From: Aphanomyces cochlioides
Lineage: Eukaryota > Oomycota > Saprolegniomycetes > Saprolegniales > Verrucalvaceae
Direction: 5' to 3'
NCBI GenBank assembly: GCA_019828595.1
Contig: JAHQRK010000004.1
Location: forward strand, 2,976,001-3,040,000
Length of the DNA stretch: 64,000 nucleotides
The position numbers were made by a program, and so were the translations under genes. Numbering within the stretch: position 1 is the first letter of the stretch; every line of letters begins with the position of its first letter. This document shows, in pieces, positions 33,603 to 44,390 of this stretch. The notes below the pieces were generated by a model, which saw only the letters and a program-made list of their open reading frames with translations, had not been told where the DNA came from and searched no databases.

Positions 33603-36600
33603 CTTCCCCTCAAGCAAGAGCTTCTTGAATGCTTGAAACTTGCTGCCACTCAGAGGCTTTGTCAGCCCATCAGCCACCTGGTCACTAGACTTGATATAGT
33701 CGATTTTTACCAGCTTCTTGGAACAGTAGTCCCGTACACGATGTAAACGCACATTGAAGTGCTTCGTACCGTCATGATGGACTGGATTTCGCGTCAACTG
33801 AATTGCACCCATATTATCTTCAAAGATCGTGACATATAGTTTTCGTGGGACAACCAAGTTGGCCAAGCAGCTGCTGCAGGTACAAGGATTCAGATACCCC
33901 AGCATTCAAGGCAATATACTCCGCTTCAACGGAGGAAGCCGCGACCAAGCTCTGCTTAATACTACGCCACGACAACGGATAGTTTCCAAGCAAAAATACA
34001 TAGCCGGTTTGCCTCTTTCTATCTTTCACGTCAGAGGCCCAATCAGCATCACAATAGCCAACAAGCTTGAGTCCATCTGTGCCACCCAATACCAATGTCT
34101 GATTTCGTGTCTTCTTCAAATAACGTAGTACATCGATTCCAGCATCATAAAGACGAGGTGTAGGTGCTGCCAAATACCGAGAGAGAAACGAAACTGCAAA
34201 GCTGATGTCTGGTCTTGTCCATTGCTGCAAATAGAGAAGCGCTCCAACCAGCTCTCTAAACGGCAATTTACATTCATCATCGTATTGCTCTTCAACCACC
34301 GGATGGTTTTTCATTGGCTCTAGCAATCCATGACTTTCAACCCCGAAACGTAGCAAAAGCTGGTCAATGAAAGGAGTTTGGGATAAATGAATTGTTCTAG
34401 CTTCACGGTCACGGACAACCTTCACTCCAAGGCAGTACTCCAAATCACCAAGCTGCTTAATAGCAAACTTAGAGGCCAGAAAGGTCTCAAATTCCTTGAC
34501 AATGACCATGTTTCGCGCAACTAGAATCACATCGTCCACGTAAACCACCACATAGGCCTTAGACTTGTCCAACTTGTAAACACATGGGTCAGATGGAATA
34601 GGTGAGAAGCCATAACTACGTAGCGTTTGGTCCAACAAAGTGTTCCAACAACGAAGAGACTGACGGAGCCCATACAAGCTTTTCTTGAGTTTGAGAATAT
34701 TCGAGCCATTTAGACAACCTTTGGGCTTTCTGATGTAGATATCCGTGTCGATATCTGCATTCAGGAATGCACTGTCCACATCACACTGCTTCATTTCAAA
34801 ATCCTTCGAGGCGGCGATTGCTTGTACGGCACGTACAGCAACAATTCGAGACACTGGTGAAAAAGTATTGCCAAAGTCAATGCCAGGAATTTGCATATAG
34901 CCACGGATGACTAGTCTAGCCTTGTATTTGACAACGTTGCCGTCCTTGTTGGTCTTCTTCCTAAAAACCCAGGTGGTGTCAAGTGTTCTCTTCGGTATAT
35001 CCTTCGTGTCAATCCATGTACCATGCTGTTGCAAAGAGTTTAGCTCTGCCTCAATGGCCTTTTTCCATTCTGACGCCTCGGAACTAGCTAGAGCTTCATT
35101 GTAGGACCGAGGAGCAGGGCCAACTTGTAGACACATTTCAACCACGGCGAGACTATAATCTTGCATGTATCGTTGCGGAAGGAGAACGCGACGTTTGCTG
35201 CGGCGCAGGACTTGATGTTCAGTGCTACTATCGTCGTCTAAACCGTCACTATTGCGTTTGTTGCCTCGTCGCTCAGGAACCGGGTGGTTTGAGTCCAAGG
35301 AATTGACTTGGGACACTGGATTTACATCGGAACTGGTTGAACCTTGGTCACCATCATTGGAATTGCTATCTTGGACTGAAGTTTCATCAAGCACAGTAGC
35401 ATCTGCATTGAGTGGAGCATCAAGACAACTTGACAAGCCTTGGGGAGGTAGAGAGGATTCGCCGGGGGGGTCGTTGAGAGGTCTTGGTCTGGCATTAGGA
35501 CCGACGTCGTCACCAAAATCAGGTTCGGAGTCGTTGTTTGGAGAACCAGAGTCGTCGAAACCAGGCTCAGGGACGCTGTTTTGAGAACCAGGATGCTTCC
35601 CATCGTGTGAAGCCACGGTGAACGGCTCACCGGCATCACGCGTATGAGAACCAGCTGACACGTCGGGCAGAGAAATTGAAGTTGAATCATAGGATGGAGC
35701 TTGGACAACAGACGGCATAAAGAGGTCATCCAACTCGGAAGTATCCACAGCATCGGATCGAGATTCAGTTGAGTCATCAATAAAAACACAATGCCTGCAG
35801 TATGTGATGCGACGAGTTGACAACTCAAGGACCTTGTAGCCAAGCGAATCAAACCCAAGCAGTAAAGATTTCGAACCACGATCATCGAGCTTGCGGCCTT
35901 CAGTATTGAAAGCATAACAAAGCTGACCGAAGCGACGAATGAAAGCCATGTTGGGTTTGCGTCCTGTAAACGCTTCAATTGGGGTTTTACCGTTCAGACG
36001 AGATGAGGGCAGACGATTTTTGAGATAGGCTGCGCAAACCAAAGCATCAGACCAAAAATAGGGGCTCAACTTGGCGTCCATAAGCATGGCGCGCACCATG
36101 CCACCAAGGATACCGCCAGTCCGCTCCGCCACGCCGTTCAGTTGGGGGGTTTCACGAGGAGTGACGTGTAACTCAACGCCTTTTTCGTCCAGAAAAGCTC
36201 GAAATTGACCGGCAAATTCACCACCACCATCACATTTAACATGTTTGATGCTTGTATTTTGCTGCGTCTTGTAGTAATTGAAGAAACGAGTAAAGGCAGC
36301 CAGGGCGTCGCTCTTTTTCTTCAGTGGCATGACAAAACTGAGGCGATGCGTGTGGGTAACGAGATTTAGAGCGCACGTGTGGCCTTCTCGTGACGGCACA
36401 CCGAAGAACACCAAATCGACGCTAACTGTGTCTGGAAGGTCATCTTGTTCTTTCACCTTGTTGAATGGTTGACGCTTGAGGTTAGTCGACATGCAGACGT
36501 CGCAAGACGACAGCGACTGATCGGACAAGTTTGGCATTGCAAAACCCGAGTCGGACAATTGGTGGAGCTTGGCTGCAGAGACATGGCCAAGACGACGGTG

Positions 36601-37002
36601 CCAAACATCAATTTCATTGACAGACAACACTCGATCAGGGGGAACCAGCTCACCGTCAAGCTCATAGAGCTTGCCTTTTCGCGTGAAACGCAGCACTTCC
36701 AGAGAGCCCTTGCTGACCACCATGGAATTGTCGCCGCACGTTCCAAAGTCAAAACCACGTTGATTAAACACAACCAGAGACAAAAGCGCGACCGCTGATT
36801 GGGGGAAGTAGTAGACATCTTGTATAGTGCGGAGACCGTGAGTAGTTTTCACAAGTAACTTTCCCTTCACCAACGCTGTAGCACTTTTATCTTTCGAACC
36901 GAACCCTTGAACCACCTTTGGGACATCAAGTTTTTCGACGTCACGAAGCAAATGACGATGCTGAGGACCACAAAAATGAACTGTTGACCCACTATCGCCA
37001 AA
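33597..37002 (-). pseudogene. Copia pol (protease, integrase, RT, RNase H), frameshifted
   Basis: The frame starts right after the TGA that ends gag. Protease shows DSGSTVHF. Integrase shows the HHCC zinc site (WHRRLGHVSAAKLHQL and SSCDVCMS), the catalytic D in SVDLVFF, D in CDGGGEF and E in NGVAERTGG. Reverse transcriptase shows the YVDDVIL catalytic box. RNase H begins with DADWASD. Near 33835-33875 the frame changes: the long frame ends in KTICHDL, while the natural continuation (TIFEDNMGAIQL to LLLEGKC) lies one frame over and stops inside the LTR. A one-base indel in the RNase H region therefore disrupts this otherwise complete polyprotein. Confidence 0.92.
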
Positions 37003-37900
37003 TCATGAATGATTTACTGTTGAGCCACGAATTGCAAGTGTGATATGAGTAGCAGCGAGCTCCTTGTCATTTTCATTCTTGTCACGATGCTTTACCTTGC
37101 CACCGCGTCGCTTTTTCTTGTCCTTGGGGCGAGGATTTCCATCTTCATCGTACGCAGTTGTTGGCGGGCAATCAGAGGCAACATGACCGTAGCCTTTACA
37201 TTTGTAGCAACGAACTTGACTCACAGCAAGCACAGGGTCTCCCACGGGGACGCCGTAGCCAGCGTTTTTGCCCCGTTTCAAAGCATGGAGCTCCGCTAGA
37301 CGGCGCTCTTCGTCATCAATCCTTCGTTTCAAGTTTTCAACATCGCCAGCATCAAATTTGTCGTTGATTTCATTGAACAGAGACATAGATGTGAACTTGG
37401 CTTCCAGGTTTAGGACGAGAAACCACGCTTCATCTTCATACGAGATATTGCAGCCGTACTGACGGGCTGTTTCGATCAAACGACTCACATTGGACAGATG
37501 ATGGACCACGGATCTGTCGGATTTCATTTGGCGCAGGTAAATGTTGCGCATTGCAAGAGCTCGAGCATATCCAGACGCTTTTCCATAACGAGACTTCAAG
37601 AGATCCCACAGCTCTTTAGCTGAAGAGACGTGATCACTGATGCTGTCGCGAATCATAGGAGCTAAACGAGAGCGAATCTTACTAACGCACTTCGTGTCAT
37701 CTTGTCGCCATTACTGCCATTCCGGACAAGACTTGTTTACTGCCATTTTCACACCTCCAGCTGCATCGGCCGGGCGAGGTTCGACGGGTTCCTGCACCGA
37801 TCCATCAATATGACCTTCAAGCCCCTTGCCAGCGAGGTAAATGGACGTCTCCCTCTTCCAGGGCAGGTAGTTTTGCGACCCCACGAGGATGACTGGTTGA
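37003..37900 (-). pseudogene. Copia gag with in-frame stop codons
   Basis: The frame from about 37900 reads VILVGSQNYLPWKRE and LAGKGLEGHIDG, the standard Copia gag opening. It meets a TAA at 37713-37711 between PEWQ and WRQDD, then continues through RYGKASGYARALAMRN and the CCHC zinc knuckle CYKCKGYGHVASDC to a TGA at 37005-37003. No ATG is found at the expected gag start. The TGA lies where Copia proteases have the Trp of W-x-x-D-S-G. Confidence 0.85.
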
Positions 37901-37927
37901 CTTTTGCTGCCGTTGTGGCTTATAACC

Positions 37928-38055
37928 TAACACAATGCGGCACAAAGAGAGGAAAAACAAAAGTGAATTAGGGCAAACTGACTAGACCAGATTTCTCGAA
38001 ATTTCTACTTACACCATACGCTCTTCGCTTGCACCCATTGTACCGTACTTTAACA
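37928..38055 (-). repeat. 5' LTR of the copia element (128 bp)
   Basis: Partner of the LTR at 33475-33602. It is followed on the outside by CATTC (38056-38060), the second copy of the target duplication. Confidence 0.93.
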
Positions 38056-38449
38056 CATTCTTTCTGGGAATGCGGGGAAACATGATACGCATGTCGGTGT
38101 AGTGCTTGAGGAACGCTTGGTTGTCGCAGAGGTTCTTGCCCGTCTTGGGATCTTTCACGTGGAATTGTTTGTAGTTGAGTTCGGACATGAGCCATCCGAA
38201 TTGGAACGCACCAAGGAGTGCAATCGCGACTGTGATGTAAAGTGTCCTGGACGGGAAGAGCGAGAGCGAATGCTTCTCGTGGATCATCGAGTCGAGCTTG
38301 CTCGTCGCGCTTTCAGTCGTCGCTTGGCGATGCTTTCGGCACGTTTGCTTGTTGGACGACATGGCTCGTGAGAGGAGCCCTCGCGTGTCATTTGTGTGCG
38401 CATCTAGGGTCGGAGAGTAGTCTGTCGACGGCGTGGCAAGCGTCACCAT

Positions 38450-39683
38450 CGTGCTCGTTGACGCAAGATTTGAAACTGGCGCTCAGACGCCCGTCGTCTT
38501 GGATCTCCATGACGGCACACAACCCAACACATCTTGGATTACGAACACTTTAGCGGCATTTAAACAACTTGCGTTTAATATGGAAATGAAATCCACACTT
38601 ACGTAAATCTCTCTTTTCTGTACCTACTATTCAGTACTAGAGTGATCGTGTTGTTTAAAGTATTAATTAATAGATAGCTTTTTGACAGCGAGCGATTATG
38701 TCCTGTCCACATGAATACTCATTCACGCATACTGCGAGAGGAACACAGGAGTAGATGCTGCTTGTGGGCCATCTCCGAGAGTTCAATGCACTTGATAAAC
38801 TACTGCGGTATATACAATAATAAGTATGGCAATGTACCTAATCTTGACATCGTAGTTGCCCTGCATGGAACTTTGAAAAGTGGCCTCGTCGTGTACTCTA
38901 TCCACATGGCCTGGTTCTTGCCAGCATTTATTTGGTATAGTTTAGTATCTAAACTGTAAGCAACAGATAAAATGTATACTCGAGATTGTATTAACAGTAA
39001 TATAGTTTACCGAACAGTTGGCAGTCGTCAAGTTGGTGGTTCCATCAAGTTGCCAAAGTGTGGGCACAGAACAGAGCCAAATACAGTTGATAACGGACGA
39101 TATCCCAGTCAATTATTACAGCGAAGGTCGTCAAACACCGTCAGTCTATACTAAATGGCTCTTTTGACAGAGGAAAGGTGCCTAGAGGGGAGAATTCATC
39201 AGGAAAAAGCCGCTAGAAGCCCCCGACCAAATCGTCTATGGAGTTAGTACGAGTGTTAGTAAGGTCAGTGGGATTCGCATGGAGTTTTAATCCACTTGCG
39301 TTAAAGCTGTTCAACTTTGCCGACAACACAATGGCGCGATATCACAATTTCACGCCCTCTCACGTTGGCTGCATGGCGCCACGTAGCTTGCAAACTCTGT
39401 GTCCCTGTCGTGTTGCGGCAACGTGTATTCGACTGGTGTACAAACACGTCCATGTTGACGGCGGCGAACTCGTTCGGCGAAGTGAGATACTAAAAAAACG
39501 CCACTTTTGAGTGTTGAAGCCACCACTGTTTCGATTCTACTGTCCGTGCAGCACAGCCACCATTAAGAACTCTGTGGCCATGATTCACAGCGCGTCATGC
39601 GATGGTCAGACAACGCAAGAGGTGCACGTCGCTTGCGTGGCCAAGTCGCTGGCTCCAGGCTCGTTGATTGCAATGAAGGTATC
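38450..39683. other. AT-rich intergenic region, nothing recognised
   Basis: Between the transporter pseudogene start and the CCZ1 promoter I see only short, unsupported frames. The 38570-39130 part is AT-rich. No RNA gene or repeat was recognised. Confidence 0.4.
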
Positions 39684-39770
39684 TTCCGGATAAAATAGAC
39701 TTTATCCGGATTTTTATGGATGTGGTCTTCCCTGTCAGTGGCCATCCGGATAAATAATTTTATCCGGATG
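39684..39770. promoter_or_regulatory. Four TATCCGGATA-type palindromes upstream of CCZ1
   Basis: Copies lie at 39684-39693, 39702-39711, 39743-39752 and 39761-39770, that is 36-122 bp before the CCZ1 start codon. Three keep the full TCCGGAT core with flanking A/T. This is the densest plus-strand cluster in the window. Confidence 0.5.
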
Positions 39771-39805
39771 ATCGCAAAAGTTGGAAAAGTTTATCGCTGA
39801 CAAAG

Positions 39806-42000
39806 ATGGAAGTCCTGGTGTGGCATGAAGCTCTCGGCAGTGACGACGACGCTGCGACGGAAATCGAATCTGCAGCTCGCATCTTGTACTTTTCACCTCC
39901 AAAATCAACCCAGGAACAACTCCGAGTGCTACAACTCTTGCAAGGTGTACACGCGTTTGCGACGAGTTTCGATCAAAAGAACGAGCTTCCCTCAACGACG
40001 TCGATGACTCATGTAGAGCTCAAGTCGATGTATTACTGCATGGCAAAAGTGGAAAAGCAAGTATGGATTGCTCTTGTACGTGTCCTCTGAGACATACACA
40101 AGAGAGATTGATGCATGTCTTGCGTAGGGCAACAGCACTGCCTCGGTGATATCTGCTAGTAAACCACACTGATTGACGATTGCACACACAGGAGACACAA
40201 AGCAACTCCATCGAGACTGTATTACGCGATATGTACCTAGCGTTTCGACAACTTCACGGCGGGATAACATGGTACTCAGTTTTCACTACCTGACAAACCA
40301 ACACAATGAATAGGTACCTCACCCGACCGTCCAAAGATTACGCCGATCAGCTTGTCGACGCTGGTATCTCGAATGGCATGGATCTGCTCAAGCAATTAGC
40401 TGTCTGCCGTAAAAGCATTCGCAAGAAGTCACAGTAGACAACTCTTCTCCTCTGTCGGAGTACAAGTTCATGTAGATTGATTGCCAAGGTTGAGCACGAT
40501 AAAGACAGCGACGAAGGCGATGCTGCAGCACTCGAATTGGCAAAACTCCAAGCACGGGAAGCTGAACTCGTTGCCTCATCACCGATTCCCCATCTCCAGC
40601 AGCAATTCGACAACTTTCTTCCTGTTTACTTGCATGCGATGGATTTCACTCACTTGAATAGCTTTCATGGAATGGATGGTAGCCTCCCTCGTCATCAACA
40701 CTTGAATACCTTTGAATTAGGCATTCATTACTTTCCCAAAGACACAAAAGTGCACATGGCTGGCTATTTGCTCTCCCAAACGCTTCGTTTAGAAGTTCCT
40801 GCGGTAAAACACTGTGCTGTCTTTGCTCATGGTACGCCCTTGTTCACATCGACTTTCCTCAGTCATTGTCATTTAGGCCAACTTGTCTGCAGTGATTTGG
40901 ATGCGAGAGCGCTATATGTACTCTCCAAGTTCTTAAGGCTACGAGAGCTGCATGGATATACTCGTGGACGAAAAGAAGCGACAGCGCCGTGGCTTGAAAA
41001 CAAATCTACTGACACGTTTGATCCCATTTGGGCTACCAAACAAACCTACATTGATTGTGGCTGCTGCCTGCCGAAACAGCGCCTCAGGTCTAGTGCATTC
41101 TGCAATGTCAATTCCTCACATTCCAAACAGCGCCAAGAATTTGTTCGCTGAAGCCATACTTAGCTCGACAAATGTGAAAGAAATCCAAGGCTTTCAATGC
41201 AACGATGGATCGTTCAGCTTCGATCCTCATGGTGCATTATGGAGCCAGCCTGTGTTCGACTTGGATCACGACGGGCCCTCGAGTTTGAATGCAATTTTGT
41301 ACCGCGTAGGACTTGTCGAAGCTATGAACATAATGCTTTCTTCGTCGTAGGATGGTCCTTGTGTCGTGCTTTGTCTTGTCCAAGCTGATTTGCTGACGTC
41401 TGGTACGGACTTCTTCATGATGAAGGGACGACTGATGGGACTTAGCGCTCATTTCAAAGCTTGGCGATCGTTTCCGACAGGATTCGCATGTTCGTGCCAT
41501 TGCTCAAGAACTTCATCCATCTCCATCTCGCTCTTACTCCAGGTACAACGAAGCTATCAATTTATTTGACGTGGCCATTAGCGCTTATGTCCACGTCAAT
41601 CGATTGACACATGAAGTACAAGCACAAAACATGGGCAAAACAAATGTATGCTCCCCGCTGCTTTGTTTTCCTCATCATTTGTAGAGCTCCATGATCCCAA
41701 ATCGTTATTTGGCAGCAGGCTTGTCTCCATCTTTGCTTGCCTGCGTCGATTTCGTTCGCCATGATCATCTCGCGTACTTCTATCATGTTGTGCTTTCCTC
41801 AAATTTGCTGTAGGGATCCCGACACGCTTGATATCTTCACGAAGACAACCACGGATGGATGGATTGTCTCGAGACGATCAGGAAGTGTGGGTCGGGAGCT
41901 TTTGGTCCTTGTCGATGGGAAAGCGGCCGACACAATCGCCGATTTGAGTGTGCAGATGACAGCATTGGTTCATAAATCGTTTGACGCGACTTTTATGTAA
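39806..42000 (+). CDS. CCZ1: Vacuolar fusion protein CCZ1
   Basis: The Mon1-Ccz1 complex activates Rab7 during endosome and autophagosome maturation. The model has twelve exons: 39806-40075, 40128-40145 (six codons), 40192-40271, 40314-40427, 40476-40678, 40721-40831, 40877-40963, 41088-41305, 41351-41402, 41446-41645, 41685-41773 and 41814-42000, about 542 residues. Family features are the first longin domain (ARILYFSPP, VEKQVWIAL), GMDGIHYFPKDTK, GQLVCSDLDARALYVL, the second longin strand LNAILYRDGPCVVLCLV, LISKLGDRF, and the C-terminal TTDGWIVSRRSG with RELLVLVDGKAAD. The intron at 40964-41087 (124 nt) is the least certain junction; all others keep frame with 39-52 nt introns. Exons after 41466 lie in a 1.2 kb inverted repeat whose other copy is truncated. 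Confidence 0.85.
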
Positions 42001-42662
42001 TTTTAGTTTGTCGTACGATGGGATTCTCAAGGCGTCGATCGATGCGAGCTGCTAGTGCTCGGTGCTGCTGACAACTCGAATTACCTACAGCCAGCGGTGG
42101 GGTCGTCATCATCGTACGCCGCGTTGTTGTCGACCAGAGGTCGAACTTGAACGTTCCACCTTACGGCAGCACTGAGTGGTCATGCCCTTCGAACAAGTGG
42201 CCACGGAGCACAGGAAGAGTACCAAGTCCACCCGAAACATCAATGAAATCAAGCAGCTTCCGCTTATCCTTCATGTAGAGACGATTGAACACCATTTGCT
42301 GAACATAATCCGATGCAAAGACGAAGCTCTCCTTGTCAAAAGTTTCGCTGACGCGATAATGCAGCAATCGGTGCGCCACTTGAGCGTCGTCCGCATCCAG
42401 TCGACAACAGGCTTGCGCCAACCAGTCGAGATCAACCATGTCAATCGCATTTTCAAGCAACACCTGCTGACATAGAGTGCGATACCACCCCATCGTCGAA
42501 AGCAATCTTGCACGACAGCCACTGGCGTATCCGACTACATCAGCTCTCGACATTGCAGAATCTACTTCAAAGACCACACTGGCATGTAGCAGGATCGACA
42601 ACAGGTCTTGTTGAACTCGTACCATATCGAGCGGCGCGGCGACGTCAAAAGAATCGTCTTAC
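41466..42662 (+). repeat. Left arm of a 1.2 kb inverted repeat (mosaic)
   Basis: This arm matches 45255-46449 in reverse orientation, nearly identical over most of its length and more diverged after about 42510. It carries CCZ1 exons 10-12, a short LpxK 3' tail (about 42003-42060, minus) and CRN C-terminal coding sequence (42161-42660, minus). Confidence 0.88.
42161..42625 (-). pseudogene. CRN effector C-terminal fragment
   Basis: This fragment has the same coding sequence as 45287-45751 apart from a few residues at its 5' end (for example VDLDWLAQACCRLDADD and FVFASDYVQQMVF). It lacks the CRN signal and P-loop regions and has no supportable start of its own. It lies tail to tail with CCZ1 inside the left arm, and the upstream sequence changes to an unrelated segment at about 42663. 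It is a truncated copy, not a working gene. Confidence 0.75.
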
Positions 42663-42908
42663 CATGCGACTTATCAATACCAGCAAGGTCGTCGACATGA
42701 CTTGCATCCTTCTCCAACAAATGCTTCAGCCGGCTACATTTGCCATGGTCTGTGTTGGCTGCGGAAGTTCACTCCATTGTGGCAGCCTGCTTGTTGAAAC
42801 CCGCTGGATTTCGATATCCTGGGCTTGGACTACATGCCTGATCTCGCAATGTTGATGACAAGGGCCCAGTAGTCCACTGAAGAGCTTGCAGAAGCATCGC
42901 GAGTCATG
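42663..42908 (+). other. Segment X, also present inverted at 46450-46830
   Basis: Sequence beginning ATGCGACTTATCAATACC and ending near GCGAGTCATGGCAGC matches the reverse complement of 46450-46830. The right copy holds about 150 extra bp in the middle. The frame MRLINTSKVVDMTCILLQQ looks protein-like, but no family is recognised and the frame is not sustained. It is probably a gene remnant. Confidence 0.45.
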
Positions 42909-43036
42909 GCAGCGGGGGAGCCCAAGGCGTCGAAAACACTATAATCGATGAATGACATTTCAACCATGTGAGATTTTTTCTGTTGGACGCACATTGGCTG
43001 AGTTTATTTAAGGCAATCACCCTAAATAAGGAACTT

Positions 43037-44285
43037 ATGCAGCAACTCAAGGCAAAGCTTCGGCTGACCGTCGAGCGGCAGCTTGCGCTAGATCCAGCAG
43101 AGCAAAATGTATTCGTTCGATCGACGTTGACGTTTGCGAGTTGTGTCTTCGAAGCGATCACTTCTCGGAAGCGTGATTGGCAGTTGACACGGCAACGAGC
43201 ATTGCCAGTTCGAACGATCAGTTTTGGCAATGTTACGTGGGGCGGGACTGGAAAGACGCCATGTCTACATCACATTGCGCGTTTACTTGATGCCAAGGGA
43301 TGTCAGCTCATGCTGGTGTCTCGCGTATGCTCTTGAGGACTGCTCTATCGTGATTCATATGACCATTCTAGGGATATGGCGACGACGAGTGGAAGATGTT
43401 TGTATCCGAGTTTCCAACGGGTTTGCTTGCGATTGGAAAGCATCGATATCAAAACGCGATCACTTGCCTCGTGCCCGGGTTTGTTTGTCTCTTTAACTCG
43501 TCTTCATGTTTGATCTAGACAAAACGAGCGAACTGTGGCACTGGTGGACGATGGATTGCAGCAATGGGGCTTGAAGAAAGACATGGAGATCGTCATGATC
43601 GATGCATACAATCCCTTTGGCAATGGGCATTTAATACCCAAAGGCCGCTTGCGAGAATACCCAGAGCGAGCTCTTCCTGCGGCTGACATTGTCGTGCTCC
43701 ATCATGCAGGTCACTTGTCAATCGCAGCCCAAACCAAACTCCAAGCAGCTATTCAAAAGTACGTCGCCGTAGCTACAGTGATGCTAATCTCAGCGTAGAA
43801 TGACGCGGAAAGATGTGCTTTTTGCGATGACCAAGGTTCGTCTCGTAGATCTTCCTCAGGTCAAAGACGTCGCTGCATCCATAAAACTACGCAAGCATGG
43901 CCGCGGCATTCCTTATCAAGCTCCAGAGTCTCGGGAGCTCATCATCGTTGGCATTTGCGGCATTGGATGTCCGGCGTCATTTGAAAGCATGCTGCGTGAA
44001 AACTTTCCGCTGGCGTCAGTCCAAGTCCATGCTTTTCCAGATCATCATGCTTATGTCGAGCAAGATTTGCGCAGAATTCGACAGAGTGTTGCAACGTTGA
44101 GGCGACAAGACGCGAACATCGTGGTTGTGACGACGGAGAAAGACTATTTTCGATCCAGCGATGTTCTCGAAGCCCAATTACCAGACTTGCGCGTCGCTCT
44201 GTGCGAGATGGAGTTTCTTCAAGACAGCGACAGAGCATTAGCAGCTCGCATCGATCAGCTCCTTGAAAATCCCATCGTACGATAA
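43037..44285 (+). CDS. lpxK: Tetraacyldisaccharide 4'-kinase (LpxK)
   Basis: Exons 43037-43324, 43372-43478, 43519-43758 and 43799-44285 encode 373 residues. LpxK phosphorylates the lipid A precursor disaccharide at the 4' position. The P-loop is exact for this family, GNVTWGGTGKTP (about residues 69-80), followed by LVSRGYGDDEW, VALVDDGLQQWGL (the Walker-B-like D-D-G-x-Q), a NPFGNG and PKGRLRE segment, and a C-terminal domain with FPDHHAY and VVTTEKDYFR, both LpxK signatures. Introns are 40-47 nt. Plants and some other eukaryotes carry LpxK of organellar origin; a lipid A-like product in oomycetes is not established. There is no obvious transit peptide in this model. A short copy of its 3' end recurs in both arms of the inverted repeat. 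Confidence 0.9.
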
Positions 44286-44390
44286 ACTAAATGAAATAGA
44301 ATCCAAGTCGAAGCGAAGTGGCGCCGAGCCGTTGATTGACAACTGCGGCAAATTCTATTTTGTCAGTTGAGAACATTCCACGAGAAGGGC

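Larger units (their letters stand above)
33475..38055 (-). mobile_element. Ty1/copia LTR retrotransposon, 4581 bp
   Basis: The element lies on the minus strand with 128-bp LTRs at 38055-37928 (5') and 33602-33475 (3'). They begin TGTTAAAGTACGG and differ at only a few positions. The 5-bp target duplication is CATTC on the plus strand (33470-33474 and 38056-38060). A purine-rich tract GAGGGGAAG precedes the 3' LTR. The internal order gag, protease, integrase, reverse transcriptase, RNase H is that of Copia (Pseudoviridae-type) elements. Coding capacity is damaged by two in-frame stops and one frameshift, so this copy is probably not autonomous. Confidence 0.95.
32168..38449 (-). pseudogene. 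Hexose-transporter pseudogene split by a Ty1/copia element
   Basis: The 5' part is 38449-38061 (start MVTLATPSTDYS, then SELNYKQFH and the first loop). The 3' part is 33474-32168 (segment 2 to the C-terminus, ending in AESVTK). The retrotransposon occupies 33475-38055, flanked by the 5-bp duplication GAATG (minus strand). Removing the insertion restores the segment equivalent to HSQKEWTM of the paralogue at 20315. Besides the insertion there is a 1-base loss just before that point (FPP reduced), a frameshift after AGAAVQ near 33330, and a nonsense TGA at 32446-32444 where the paralogues have Trp in FFTWVCN. The gene is therefore dead by several independent lesions. Confidence 0.92.

Noticed and set aside
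37711..37713. TAA inside copia gag considered as a programmed stop
   Set aside because: Unlike the later TGA it lies within the conserved gag body and not at a domain boundary, so a disabling mutation is the simpler reading.
38711..39510. Several 60-90 codon frames in the AT-rich spacer before CCZ1
   Set aside because: No domain, no splice pattern, AT-driven composition, and none is supported by context.
40952..41151. Frame reading RGRKEATAPWLENKS after the CCZ1 longin exon
   Set aside because: It continues the exon frame but diverges from CCZ1. An intron at 40964-41087 returns to the frame that matches the second half of the family, so this stretch is taken as intronic, with some uncertainty.
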